Assembly: GCF_002105155.1 (NCBI RefSeq)
Contig: NW_019029022.1
Location: 308,186 to 372,185 of the forward strand
Direction: 5' to 3'
Length of the DNA stretch: 64,000 nucleotides
Origin: Lobosporangium transversale
Lineage: Eukaryota; Mortierellomycota; Mortierellomycetes; Mortierellales; Mortierellaceae
Shown piece by piece: positions 22,103-34,000 of this stretch (position 1 is the stretch's first letter; every line of letters begins with the position of its first letter). Under the pieces are notes generated by a model that searched no databases, was not told the DNA's origin, and saw nothing but the letters and a program-made list of their open reading frames with translations. The translations under genes were made by a program, and so were the position numbers.

Positions 22103-22978
22103 CTAGGCTTGGGATTGGGTATTTGAGGGAACCATGTATCCACCAGGCGGCAGAACAGGCGATACCGCTACAGAGGTCCCTGGTGAAGAATAGGGCGCAA
22201 TGGGTGTCCCACCTGGCTGAGGTGTCGTTGTAATCATGGATCCAGGAACTTGAGGAGGAGGAACGCTGGTTTGTTGTTGTACAGGTTGCTGCTGTTGGTA
22301 AAATTGCTGTTGTTGCATTGGTTGCATCTGTTGTTGGTACATTGGTTGTTGGTACATTGGCTGTTGGTACATTGGTTGCATCTGTTGTTGGTACACTGGC
22401 GGCTGTTGCTGCATTGGCTGCATCGGTTGCATCGGTTGCATCGGTTGCATCGGTTGCATCGGTTGCATTGGCTGCATTGGTTGCATCGGAGGGTAATATG
22501 AATTGGTTTGTGTTGTATCAGGGGCTTGGGGAGTGACATAAACAACCTCCTGTTGCTGCTGATATCTGGTAGGGGTCAACGGTCCGTATTTAAGAGTGAC
22601 AGGGACTTCGAGGAGAATCAAGAAACCGATGATGGCCTCTATTATTAACCTTGGCAAAATGAGTTTGCATGTATCGTCTCTAAGGCGGCAACTCACGCCT
22701 AGGGATAGACTTTGAATTCTGAAATAAAGGAAAAAAACAGCGAAGCCAAGAAGAAAGAATGCACGGATAAACTTGTGCACCAGCTGTTTGCCTTTCACAG
22801 AATAAACATATGAAATGAAAGTCAAGACGCTAATCACGATAGAGATTACACCAAGAGGCAGGATTGTCAATGTGCCATAGCGAATATCTAGAGTAATGAA
22901 GTAGGCAGCGAGGAGAATACAATCGAGGAATGACAGGGTTGCGATGAAAATGCGGAGTCGCCGCTGTAAGACCGACAT
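22103..22978 (-). CDS. MARVEL-like tetraspan protein with Gln-Pro-Met repeat tail
   Basis: Intronless, 291 residues from MSVLQRRLRIF. An upstream in-frame extension is low-complexity Phe/Ser and was not used. Four hydrophobic helices occupy roughly residues 10-135. A short loop with two cysteines (SCRLRDDTCK) lies before helix 4, and helix 4 (AIIGFLILLEVPVTL) carries a core glutamate. The C-terminal half is cytosolic-type low complexity: Gln-rich with tandem Met-Gln-Pro units, then Pro/Thr-rich. The layout is that of fungal MARVEL-like membrane proteins; the exact family is not certain. Confidence 0.72.
   Translation of the reverse strand: MSVLQRRLRIFIATLSFLDCILLAAYFITLDIRYGTLTILPLGVISIVISVLTFISYVYSVKGKQLVHKFIRAFFLLGFAVFFLYFRIQSLSLGVSCRLRDDTCKLILPRLIIEAIIGFLILLEVPVTLKYGPLTPTRYQQQQEVVYVTPQAPDTTQTNSYYPPMQPMQPMQPMQPMQPMQPMQPMQPMQQQPPVYQQQMQPMYQQPMYQQPMYQQQMQPMQQQQFYQQQQPVQQQTSVPPPQVPGSMITTTPQPGGTPIAPYSSPGTSVAVSPVLPPGGYMVPSNTQSQA
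22411..22489 (-). repeat. 9-bp minisatellite encoding Met-Gln-Pro units
   Basis: Tandem GGTTGCATC-type units (about eight, a few with one-base changes) lie within the coding region of the tetraspan gene and encode repeated Gln-Pro-Met. The unit is a multiple of three, so copy-number change keeps the frame. Confidence 0.9.
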
Positions 22979-23827
22979 TTTCAAAAGAAATAAAAGATTG
23001 ACGAAGGATGAGAATGAAGAAAGAAAAAAAAAAAAAAGAGAGAGGGAGAGAGAGAGAGGCAAATGATGAGGTTAAAAAGGTTAAAGTAGAAGGGGCCAAG
23101 TGGCAGTGAAGATTAGCGACGCATATTGTGCACATGGGGTCGCTGTTCTACTCTTTTGGAATTGAGCCCAAACCCAATTCTGAATGTTCTAAACTAATTT
23201 AGGCTCCCTCATATCATGATCCTTGCCCTTTATTCCTATGACACTTTTTACTTTTAATAGACCGAAATAAGGGTATCTTGATCAAATAAAAAAAAAAAAG
23301 GGTAAGCAAAAAATCCGTTGCTCAGACAGCTATCGATAGTCAATCATCACATACATCTGTATGCTTCGAGAAGGAGGAAAAAAAAAAAAAAAAAAAAAAG
23401 TTTTTTTTATTTTGATGAATGGGCTCACTCAAGCAAAAAGTCGATCTTTGTCTTGTAGGTTACTTGCACTGCGGACGCATTGTCCGACGCGTCGCCTATT
23501 TCTGATTGGTCTTGAAAATATTCGTGGTAGTCCAACATGGATTTTAAAGCGCCGTCTTTTCCCCTTGGTCCAAGCGAGGAACTTTTGCATGTTGTTCTTT
23601 CCACTGGTGAATAGTTTAGAGACGGACACTTTCAATGCTGAGGCACTATTTTTATTATCAGAAATCTATGCTTATTTATATATTTTTTCTTTTTGTTCTA
23701 ACTTTGATGGGATAATGATCATTTGCTCTTTCATTTTAATGACGGACTTCAATGAAAGGAATAGTGCGGTTAGGATTGCTGGCTGCGAACGATTATGGTT
23801 GGCGATGTTGTGGGCTGTGGAGCAATC
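22979..23827. other. Intergenic region, no gene recognised
   Basis: Upstream flank of the Gln-Pro-Met tetraspan gene. Poly(A) tracts occur at about 23287 and 23379-23399. Open frames at 23361-23831 and on the opposite strand have no family features and start in low complexity. Confidence 0.5.
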
Positions 23828-24451
23828 TTAGTAATGGACAGTACCATCAGCTACCTCCTGTTTACTCAAGTATGCAGGCTCGCGTGACTTGAACTGGTAT
23901 GTAAGAACCAAGGCGGTCTCGATGATAGCAAATACACCAGCGAGGGCTCCAATAAGCATCGTAGACTGATCAAAGTTGCACAAAAGTGTAGTTTCAGTAA
24001 TGTCTTTGGAAGGACAACTGAACAGGTTCCGGGCATCGAATTCTGAATAATCATTGTTCAGGTCCTTGAAACCTGGAGCTTCGCGAGGGAAGGGCAAGAT
24101 CATGTTGGAACGACGTTGGTTGATTAGGGCTTGAAGAGTTGTATAGAGCAAACCAGCTGACACACTCAGCACAAAGATGACCCTGATGATAGCTGCGATA
24201 ACAGAGCCTGTCCTACGGCCAGAGGCGACTTGGTATCGAAGTTTACGACGCATTGCGTGCAATGCAATTAGGCTTGAGATAAAATAGAGACAGATAAGGG
24301 CATTGAGACCGAACTGGACATAGAATCTCCAGGCGAAGACTAGCCTATTGTTATCGTTGTATTGTTTAATGAAGTAACAATCCAGAGCAACAGCAAGCGC
24401 GGTGAGGATGATCATAATGATCTGGATTGTGATGATAGTCTTGTAACCCAT
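23828..24451 (-). CDS. MARVEL-like tetraspan membrane protein
   Basis: Intronless, 207 residues. Helices lie at about 5-28 (TIITIQIIMIILTALAVALD), 43-66, 84-108 and 164-188. The loop before helix 4 has two cysteines (FSCPSK and LLCNF), and the last helix reads AGVFAIIETALVLTYQF with a core glutamate. Helix 1 of this protein and of the neighbour at 22103 both carry Leu-Asp-Cys. No catalytic motif is seen. Function is unknown; membrane-domain organisation is the usual inference for such proteins. Confidence 0.72.
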   Translation of the reverse strand: MGYKTIITIQIIMIILTALAVALDCYFIKQYNDNNRLVFAWRFYVQFGLNALICLYFISSLIALHAMRRKLRYQVASGRRTGSVIAAIIRVIFVLSVSAGLLYTTLQALINQRRSNMILPFPREAPGFKDLNNDYSEFDARNLFSCPSKDITETTLLCNFDQSTMLIGALAGVFAIIETALVLTYQFKSREPAYLSKQEVADGTVHY

Positions 24452-25107
24452 GGTTATGAATGTTGATATATAACTGGAGAATTGAAGAGAAGGATGACGA
24501 TGACTACAGATACGGTGAAGGAAAAGCGTGGAGTATTCAAATGTAATCTGTTTTTGTTGTAATAGATGATGAGATGTGTTGGTGGATAAGTGTGCAGATG
24601 CTTGTTTTCTTTGAACAAGTTATAAATACAGCTGTTATTACAAATAGCTGTTAGCTGTGAACTGTAGCTGAAGCTTCTTCTTGTTGATTAGAGAATTGTT
24701 ATAAGGATTCTTTTAAAGGTGGCATTGGGACTTCCTTTTATACCCAATCTTTACTTACAGCCTCAAGTTCACACCCCAAGGAGAACCTCGGGCTTTTTTT
24801 TTTTTTTTTTTTTTTTTTTTTCGCTTGAGAGCGCCTCTCCAATGGATACCAAGAAAAGAGTGCCAAGAGAAATCATTATTTCAGGCACTCAGCCATCGCG
24901 CCGTTTGCCTCATTTTTTAGACAACAGCACTACAGCAGAGAGTGACCCAGCTCTAGAAAAAAATTACGACATTAGCAATTCTATTCTCTATACACTGGAA
25001 AAAGACAGTAAAAAAAAAAATCGTTGGGACATGCAGCTCACAGCCCTCCATTTCTGCAGATGGTTTTTGCAGAATGAAGACATAAATCTTTACACTCAGT
25101 CCCTTGC

Positions 25108-25138
<31 letters not shown>

Positions 25139-25586
25139 GTATTCTGTTAAAAGTTTAATGGCAAGAAGCTGGCTTTCCTTGGCGTTATTTATGCAGGCTG
25201 TGTGTCGCTGTGTTCTCTTGGCATGACAATAAGACTTGTGGACGATGACAACGATCGTCGATGAACAACATTGTACCCAACCAACAAGACTTGGTTCTTT
25301 TATTTTAGCAGAGATTTTAACACGGTCTCTGTGATAACAGTTATATATATCTATATATATATATATATATAAATGGATAAATTAAAAAGAAAAAAAAAGA
25401 CTGGATAACAAGAAACCTTTTTTAATATCGGCAAACTAATAAGTTTTCATGTTTGTGTGTTGCAGTATTAGTATGACAATGGTAGCTATTTTAGGGGCGC
25501 TGAATTTTGTTTTAAGTAGATATGCCAAGATTTTAACAAAAGTTATTCAAACAAGTCGTGACCCATACTAAGTTGTAGGATTTAAT
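24452..25586. other. Intergenic region upstream of tetraspan gene
   Basis: Contains poly(T) runs at about 24794-24822 and 25111-25138 and a TA-rich repeat near 25345-25373. One short open frame (24842-25150) is listed separately. Otherwise nothing is recognised. Confidence 0.5.
24842..25150 (+). CDS. Doubtful small hypothetical ORF
   Basis: From MDTKKRVPREIIISG the first 60 codons have ordinary composition, including a Ser/Asp-rich part. The frame then runs into a poly(A) and a poly(T) tract and ends in poly-Phe, so the real end, if any, would need splicing at the GTAAAA near 25009. No homology is recognised. It could equally be chance. Confidence 0.2.
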
Positions 25587-25677
25587 TTATCCATTCAGTC
25601 GTTGAGAACAAAATTGCCATAATCGATGCAAAAGATCGTTGCCTAATGTTCGTAAATCGATATGGAATTCCCCAGCT

Positions 25678-25721
<44 letters not shown>

Positions 25722-26548
25722 GATGATGTTAGAAATATGATCCCATAATGAGATAAAGGCTCTTACAATGAGATCTTTTAAAAACCATTCTTTACCTTCG
25801 CCGTCCTCCTTGACATACATGTCTGCTGTTTGATTTGCCTTCACCAACTTCACTAGATCGACCAAGTCATCCGCATCTAGCTGCTGAAATTTGTCTGCCA
25901 AAGCATGTATATCAACCTATATTTGGTTCATATGTTGATGCCGGTGGTGATGTTAGTTGGTATATGGAGAAAGCTCATTAGCAGCAGCAGATCACACAGA
26001 AAAAAAAAAAAAAAAAAAAAAAGTTCCTAACCTCGTCATTCCAATCATCAGATGCTGCAGCACTGCTATCATCGTCTGAACTCGCATCGTCTTTGATTCG
26101 TTTTGATTTTGGTTTCAACGTGTCTTCTCGTCGCCTTTTGTTGGTTTTTGCTTGAGCTCCATTGCTATTATGAGTATCCCGACTTGATATCGTCTCGACT
26201 GGTTGATTTAATAATTTCAAAAAACTTGGTTTTAGATCCGGTTTAAATGTCTAAACGTCAATTGCATTATTAATGGCGATATTAGGTCGAGCTATTTTTT
26301 TTTTTTTTTGTGCATTTCAGCATCGAGTGAGTGGTCATGCTCCAATAATAATCGCCATTTACAAGAAGAAGCACTTACCAAAGTATGTGAAACTTCATAG
26401 TGTGCAAGTTGAAAATTCAAGTCATGATCCAACGAATATGGTGTAGTCGATTTGTCTGCAAAGTACAGCATAATCTTCATATCGAACTCGCCCCATCCTT
26501 TTTCTTGCAACATGAATGGATATTCTGTCACTTCTAAGATATTGCATT

Positions 26549-26581
<33 letters not shown>

Positions 26582-27199
26582 GCATATATTCAAGTTAATA
26601 AATTGTAAAAATATTAATAACATGGTCCATGCATCGTCTCGCCACCAAAAAGAAAAAAAGTCCAGTCACATACTCCTCAGAGGTTGCTCAAATGTATGAT
26701 GCAGAAGATATTCGACGTATTCCACATAAGGTAATGGTTCTTCCTCGCCATTGGCATTGATGCCCATTAATGAGATCTTCCATTTGCGCATTGGAAATCC
26801 ATGTTGTTTCTGACCCTTGACAATGTGTTGGTCAGTGATCACCTATTTTTTTGAAAATTAGCAAATTAGCAATTTTAGTTTATCTGAGGGAAAGTTTTGC
26901 CACCAAATTTGGACTAACTAACCCCAATTAGATCGCACACAGCATCCAAAATATAAAGAAAAAAATACCTTGATTTCTTTGATGATATCTTTCTATTCAC
27001 GCAAAAGGCATGAGTTTATCAATCAATTGAAGGCATAGGAAAGTATAAAGCAATAGCAGAGTTGAGTAAGTCAATATCAGCCAGTTTCCTCTCTTCTTCC
27101 CAAAGAAGAAACAAACAAAAACAAAAAAAGGACGAAGGAGCAAAGGTGATTTATTAATTCAATCCCATGGTGCACAATGTGTTTGCATACCTGTGGCAT
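25587..27199 (-). CDS. TAF14: YEATS-ET protein, Taf14 homolog
   Basis: Chromatin-reader subunit shared in yeast by TFIID, TFIIF and remodelling complexes; the YEATS domain binds acylated histone lysines and the ET domain binds partner peptides. Seven exons, complement of 27191-27199, 26969-26992, 26674-26842, 26379-26533, 26032-26250, 25796-25916 and 25587-25675, encode 261 residues (yeast Taf14 is 244). The first exon codes only Met-Pro-Gln, followed by KDIIKEIK and VITDQHIV. YEATS landmarks are MRKWKISLMGI, YVEYLLHHTF and EKGWGEF. The linker is Lys/Arg- and Asp/Ser-rich. The ET domain spans exons 6-7 (DDLVDLVKLVKANQTADMYV, then GEFHIDLRTLGNDLLHRLW). Introns 3 and 6 contain TnAn tracts. Short length and an ET end point to Taf14 rather than Yaf9. 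Confidence 0.88.
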
Positions 27200-27453
27200 G
27201 GCACGAAGATAAAAAAAAAAAAAGAAAGAAAGAAAGAAAGAAAGAAAGAAAAGAAAGTTGGGAGTAAGAAAGAGGGAAAGGGAGGGAAAGGGAGAGAAAG
27301 AAAATGAAAGAGGAAAAGATAATGAATTGTTGATGTGACCGATGTGATTCCCTTGATTTTGTTAAGCTAAAATAATAAAGTCATGAATGAAGTCGTGCTC
27401 TTAAGTGTACAAAGCTAAATTTTAAATTGTGGAAACAAAGAAACAAAGAAACC

Positions 27454-27484
<31 letters not shown>

Positions 27485-27804
27485 AGGCGTGAGAATGGGA
27501 TAAAGATTCTTTTCAGCAAGGCAAAAGGAAGAGAGTACGATGCGTAGTCATCGGATTGAATAAAAAAAAAGATCTCTTTTTTGAAAGAGGAACAGAAAGA
27601 AAGAAAAAATGGTGACGTATGAAGTGACTGCAAAGGTATAGAATAAGAGACATTACTTTTTTCTTTTTTTTTTATCAAATAAACTCTCCCGACAGCTCCA
27701 GAAGGTCCCCTCCCCCACAACCTGAAACTTGGACTGGATTGACCCTGACCATCTCAACTACAGACAACACACCTTTGCATTGACACATCATTCACTTTGA
27801 CATC
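27200..27804. promoter_or_regulatory. Divergent Taf14/Rad3 intergenic promoter region
   Basis: Separates the start codons of Taf14 (minus) and Rad3 (plus). It contains a GAAA tetranucleotide repeat (about 27222-27253), poly(A) at 27454-27481 and purine-rich tracts. It is likely to contain both promoters; no specific factor site is claimed. Confidence 0.5.
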
Positions 27805-30800
27805 ATGTTGTAAGAACTGAATAAATCGTCTCGAGTTAATAAAAACCAAAAAAAATTAAAAAGCCTGCCCCAACCCGTGTCTGTGTATTTTGATTGACCA
27901 TTAAAGAAACTCCTCATAGGTTTGAAATCGATGGAATGCCTGTCTATTTTCCATATGACAGGATATACCCAGAGCAATATGCATACATGTGTACCCTCAA
28001 ACAAACACTGGATGCTCAGGTGTGTAACCAGGTCTTGGCTTTGTTTCTCCTCCAAGCAGGAAGGGAAAAAAAAAAAAAATACGACTCTATCTCTAACCGT
28101 TCCAACTTCCTTTTACTACAAAACCAACTGCTCTTATTTGTTTTATTCAGGGCCATGGAGTACTGGAGATGCCCTCAGGAACTGGAAAGACGGTGTCGTT
28201 GCTGTCTTTAATCCTCTCATATCAACAGGTAATATTTCGTTGGACATCAGACGCCACCAATTTTATTAACTGCTGCGGAAACGGTATAGTCTCAAACGCG
28301 ACTAATGTAATATTTATTATCGATCAATGTTTATTCCCCTTATCCTTAGTTCTATCCTGAAAAACGTAAACTAATTTACTGCTCACGTACTGTTCCAGAG
28401 ATCGAAAAGGCTCTAGCAGAGTTGAAACGGTTAATCGAATATAGAAAGAGTTGTGGATTAAAAGAATCCATCCTAGGCCTTGGATTGACTAGTCGTCGTA
28501 ATCTATGCCTTCATCCATCGGTCAGCAAAGAGAAAAAAGGCAAAGTTGTAGATGCACGATGTCGTAATTTGACTGCATCTTGGGTTCGTGAGGCAGCACA
28601 GACACAACCAGAAGTAGAGACTTGCTCATTTTATGAAACTCTGGAGAATAGTGATTTACGGGAGGAGGTTGCAGATGCAATCTACACACTGGAAGATATC
28701 AAGGAAATGGGAAAAGCAAAGAACATTTGTCCATACTTTATGGCGCGAAGACTGGTACGACATTCATATTGATCTTTGAGGATTACAAATGTTTAATCTG
28801 TGTCATTATTAATCGTTTTTATTATGCTATCTTCATTAGCTTACGTACGCAAACGTTATCATCTACTCATATCATTACATGCTGGACCCTAAAATCGCAG
28901 ATTTGATTTCAAAGGAACTGTCCAAGGATTCAATTGTTGTATTCGATGAAGCTCACAATATTGGTAACATATATATTCATATCATTCCATCTTTATATAG
29001 CTTTGCAATTTTATCAAAAAAATAATGCATTAACCTTTTTTTTTTTTTTGTTTTTTATTTTTTATTAAATCCACATAACATATAGATAACGTTTGTATTG
29101 AATCATTAAGTTTGGATATCATACGCCCGACGTTGGAATCGAGCGCAAAAAGTATTGCACATCTAACAGAGAAGATTGAAAATATGAAGAAACAGGGCTC
29201 AGAAAAACTAAAGAACGAGTATGAGAAGCTAGTACAGGGACTTCAGGACACACTCCAAGCCAGAGATGACGATTTGATCATGGCAAACCCAGCGCTACCT
29301 GATGACCTCTTGCATGAGGCTGTGCCTGGCAACATTCGCAAAGCTGAACATTTTGTCGCGTTCTTGAAGCGTTTCAATGAATATCTCAAAACACGGCTGC
29401 GGGTTCTCAATGTCACTGCTGAGACACCTTCATCGTTCCTAAGACATCTAAAGGAAATCACCTACATTGAACAGAAGCCTCTACAATTTTGTGCTGAACG
29501 ACTTTCAATATTGATCCGCACCTTGGAATTGAATAATGTGGATGAATTACAATCATTACAAAAAGTTGCAGCTCTGGCTACATTGGTTTCTACTTATGAC
29601 AAGGGGTTTATGTTGGTCTTGGAGCCATACGAAAACGACAATGCCACAGTACCCAACCCGATCTTACGCTTCGCCTGTCTTGATGCATCTATTGCTATTA
29701 AGCCTGTTTTTGATCGGTTTTCGTCTGTCATCATCACCTCAGGGACGCTATCACCCTTGGATATGTACCCCAAAATCTTGAAATTTACGGCAACAGTCCT
29801 AGAAAGTTATCCTATGACCTTGACCAGGAATTGTTTTCTACCAATGGTCATTACTCGAGGATCAGATCAGGTGGCAATCTCCTCTAAGTTTGAGGTACGA
29901 AACGACCCTGCTGTAGTCAGAAATTTCGGCAATATTCTGATCGAATTTGGCAAGATCGTACCAGATGGTATCGTGGCTTTCTTCCCTAGTTATCTTTACA
30001 TGGAGAGCATTATTGCCATGTGGCATGAGATGGTATGTTGTGCATGTTACAAATATGAATCCCTATAATTATCTTTTGTATTCCTCTACTTGATTATTAT
30101 TCCAGGATAAATACTTAATTACTAATTTGATATATTCAGGGTATTTTGACGGAAGCATGGAAATCAAAGCTAATCTTTGTAGAAACTCCCGATGCTGCCG
30201 AAACATCAATCGCGCTGGATAACTATCGTCGTGCATGTGAGAACGGCCGTGGCGCCATCCTACTGGCTGTCGCTCGTGGTAAAGTGTCTGAGGGAATTGA
30301 TTTTGATCATCATTATGGACGAGCGGTCGTTATGTTTGGTATTCCCTATCAGTATACGGAATCAAGGATTCTTAAGGCGCGTCTCGAGTTTTTGCGTGAT
30401 GAGCACAGGGTGCGCGAAAATGACTTTTTGACATTCGACGCATTACGTCATGCAGCTCAATGTTTGGGACGTGTTTTGAGAGGAAAAACAGATTATGGAC
30501 TGATGGTTTTCGCAGACAGACGATATGCTCGTCAAGACAAAAGATCCAAGTTGCCAAAGTGGATCAATCAATACATTACAGATACAAGTGTGAATTTATC
30601 TACGGATATGGGCATCGCAATTGCAAAGAAGTTTTTGAGGTCTATGGCACAACCACTTGAGACACAGGCTCAGCTGGGTGTCAGTCTGTGGACATTGGAG
30701 GATGTCCTTGCAAAACAGAGATCCCAGAAGGAGAAGTTGGAAAGAGGAGGACAAGGTGCGTCACATTATCAATATGGATCTGCTGATGCACAAAAAGTAG

Positions 30801-30847
30801 CCCAAGACCGAGCTACAGGAGCCGTCTATATGGACGTTGGGTACTGA
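27805..30847 (+). CDS. RAD3: TFIIH DNA helicase Rad3/XPD
   Basis: 5'-3' DNA helicase of TFIIH, needed for nucleotide-excision repair and structurally for transcription. Seven exons (27805-27809, 27920-28019, 28151-28228, 28350-28754, 28840-28963, 29086-30032, 30140-30847) encode 788 residues, near the usual 760-780. Exon 1 is only ATGTT; the join gives [21 protein letters not shown], the conserved N-terminus. Walker A is PSGTGKT (about 43-49) and the DEAH box is VVFDEAHN (about 230-237). Four Fe-S cysteines are visible in RRNLCLH, DARCRN, ETCSF and KNICPYF. C-terminal helicase motifs include [29 protein letters not shown] and [14 protein letters not shown]. All key residues are present. Confidence 0.96.
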
Positions 30848-30881
30848 AAAATCCCCACTTCAGGAATCTGCATTATTATCA

Positions 30882-30998
30882 AAAATAAAAATAAAAATAA
30901 AAATAAAAATAAAAATAAAAATAAAAATAAAAATAAAAATAAAAATAAAAATAAAAATAAAAATAAAAAATAAAATAAAAAATAAAAAATAAAAAAAG
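30882..30998. repeat. (AAAAAT)n microsatellite
   Basis: About 17 copies of a six-base AAAAAT unit between the Rad3 stop codon and the convergent oligopeptidase gene, with a degenerate end. Confidence 0.95.
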
Positions 30999-31044
30999 GT
31001 ATCCCTGTCTATGATTTAATCATGAGATACAATTTAGAGTACAA

Positions 31045-34000
31045 TTAGCTGGTAAATGGTGTGCTATTGGGACTTGGGGCTACAAAGCCTCCTGATTCCA
31101 TTTGAACGCTACTTAGCAGAAACACGATCTCCCTTGCCCAGTTTTTAACGCGGTCATCTTGGGTACCGTTCCCGAAATGGCCTCTATTTTCATCAATCAT
31201 GAGTACACATGCCTCTTTCCCATTCGCACCATACCAAGGAGCGAGCCTTGATCGCAAACGTGCGACAAATTTTGTTGATTGTGTATAATCTACCCGCTGA
31301 TCACGTTCTCCACAAGAGATCATGAGAGCAGGTCTGCGGGAAGTGATAGGTGGTGGCGGAAATTTTGTTGTTGTATCAGGAGACAAAAGGGTAGAGGGGC
31401 CTTTTGACGGATTGATATCCTTGTCCTTATCCTGTTCGCGACTATTATAGTCATTATAATTTGGGATAGTGTCATAAGGTGCATAGCTGGCCATGTAGTC
31501 ATACATCTTTTCGGATTGTGCAGGATTGCCCCACTCCAAGTATTCGACCCGGGTCAATGGGATCTCTGGGTCAAGCATTGTGGTCATGGGATCAAGGAAA
31601 GGTACATTCAGTATCATGGCTCGAAAAAGATCTGGCCTCATATTACATACAGCACCTATTACGCATCGCAGCAAAGGAAAAAATAAAATAAAAAGGTCAG
31701 CGGATGTTTGAAATTAATACACAATTGATAGAGCCAATTTAATGTGTATTTTCTCCTCGTCATGACTAACCCATCAAAAGTCCTCCTGCGCTGACTCCGA
31801 CTGCCGTAAGTCGCCTTGGATTGGTATATCCGGTTTTTACAAGATATTCCGCCACATTAATAAAATCCGTAAATGTGTTTCTTTTTTGTTCCAATTTGCC
31901 TTGATGATACCAGAGTGTACCCAGCTCCGATCCGCCACGAACATGCGCCAGCGCTATGATCCAGCCACGCTCCAAAAGTGGGAAATGTTCTACTCTGAAA
32001 TCAATGTCTGTCGGGACCCCATAGGCGCCATAAGCACGCATCAAAGTCGGGTTTTTGCCGGTCAGCTGCATATTCTTCCGATGAAGTAATGTTACAGGTA
32101 TCTTGGCCTTGCCATCCTCTGCGTCTACATTGATCCGCGTGCAAGTGTACTTTGAGCGGTCGAAACCTAGATCGGATGCGAAGGGGAAAAGGAGCAGCAT
32201 TAGGGAGAAGTAACTACACGTAAAGCTTTTTTTTTTCTTTTTTTATCCTAATTAGATTTTGATGCAGATGAAATACCGGTTCAATGTTGTAAAGAAATAT
32301 ATATAAATACGTACGGTGGATAGGGTGGACACGCAGGGGAGTCATGACTCTTGAAGCTATGTCGTATTCATAAGTCGCTTCGTGTGCATAGGGAGAATTT
32401 AGTACAAATTGAAACGAATCTGTCTCATATTCCTATTTAAAAAAAATATAAATAAAAATAAAAGTAAATAAAAATAAAAGTAAATAAAAAAAAAAAAAAA
32501 AAGTAAAATATCAGTTGAAGAAATAATCTCAATAGCCCTGGTAAAGAGAATATGTATGGATAATAAAGAACATACAAGGTTCACGCCAGCGTTGATTGTG
32601 CAGAACTGTTCCGGCAATGGCACTTCATGAATGGTGCCAGTCTCAAAATGATAACAAGAAATCACAGGCAATGCATCACGCTTAGCATAAATCACCATGA
32701 AGTTCTATTCAAAAGCCAGATAAATATTTGAGTGAATATTAGACTACTTTTTCTTCCCCTTTCCTTCTTCATATACGGTATAACACAAAAAAAAAAAAAA
32801 AAAAAAAAAAAACCTTGAATATATCGACGTCTTCAATCTTTTCGCCATCCTTTGCTTCCATCAACTCGACCCAAGACTCACGACCAGGGTTGTTCTGGTT
32901 GGCGCGCATCACTCTGAAGTTTTTGTTTGGGTTGTCGTTTGATAGAATATAATAGTGATCCTACCAAAGATAGGAAGGTTGTCAGCTCCATGTGACGTAT
33001 ACATTAAAATAGAGAGACCGGAGCCATTCATGGGAATGCTCCTCTTCATCCTTATTTGCCTTTCCTCCTTCAAAGAAGAGTCAAAGAACGGTTGTAACAT
33101 ACGTCGTGATGATCCACATAATACTCAACACCGTCTATTCTGTCTGCAATGACCGTCATCTCTGGCAAAGCTCCAGTCGAGAAATCATGTCCAGCATCAA
33201 TAATCCTGACTTCGGAGGATGCTAAAGAGTTTCCATTGATGGTAATAAAGCGATGATCCTTTGTTGCCCCTACATCTACAAAGATACTGTCGTCATCCTC
33301 CTGAAAAACTAAAATATCTTCTTTCTGAAATGTACCAACTCGGTGAGCCCAGACCTGATATGGGCGAAGCACATCAGTCGATTTAGTGTAATAAACAGTC
33401 TTATTATCGCTTCCCCATACAAAGTTAAACACGCCTTCTAGAACCTCCTATAAAAAAAAAAAAATAAAAAAAAAAATTGTTCACGTTGAGACGCTAGCAA
33501 GAAGATCCAAGTAGAACTCAATACAAAAAAAAAAAAAAAAACATACTTCGTAAGGATAATTCTCATTTAAATTTCTGAAATGTAATGAGCCTAGTTCTTC
33601 TCCTTCTTCAAGTGTTAGAAAAGAAAAGATGTGATGTCCTGTCGATAGCAAAACCTTTTTGACGTGACAACTCTCTGGGAGATATGCAGAATCTAATAAA
33701 ATTTCCTAGTCAAGTCACCAGGTGCAAATAAGAAAAAAATAAAATAAAATAAAATAAAATAAAATAAAATAAAATAAAATAAAATAAAATAAAATAAAAT
33801 AAAATAAAATAAAATAAAGTAATTGAGATGAATTTCTGATATCACCAACGATCCATAAGCCTATCATCTTTGTGGATTGTAGGAGGGGGTAACATACCTC
33901 TTTTGCCATTGGAGCCTTCTTCCTTCTGCAGTAAACGATTCCATGACGATTCGTTTTGGTATAATATTCAAATCCACGCACAACTGTTGTCAACGGTGCT

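Noticed and set aside
22250-22536. Leu/His- or Ala/Val-rich frames over the repeat
   Set aside because: Other-frame readings of the 9-bp minisatellite in the tetraspan gene.
23361-23831. Plus-strand frame starting in a Lys-rich tract
   Set aside because: Starts in a poly(A) run, low-quality composition and no family features.
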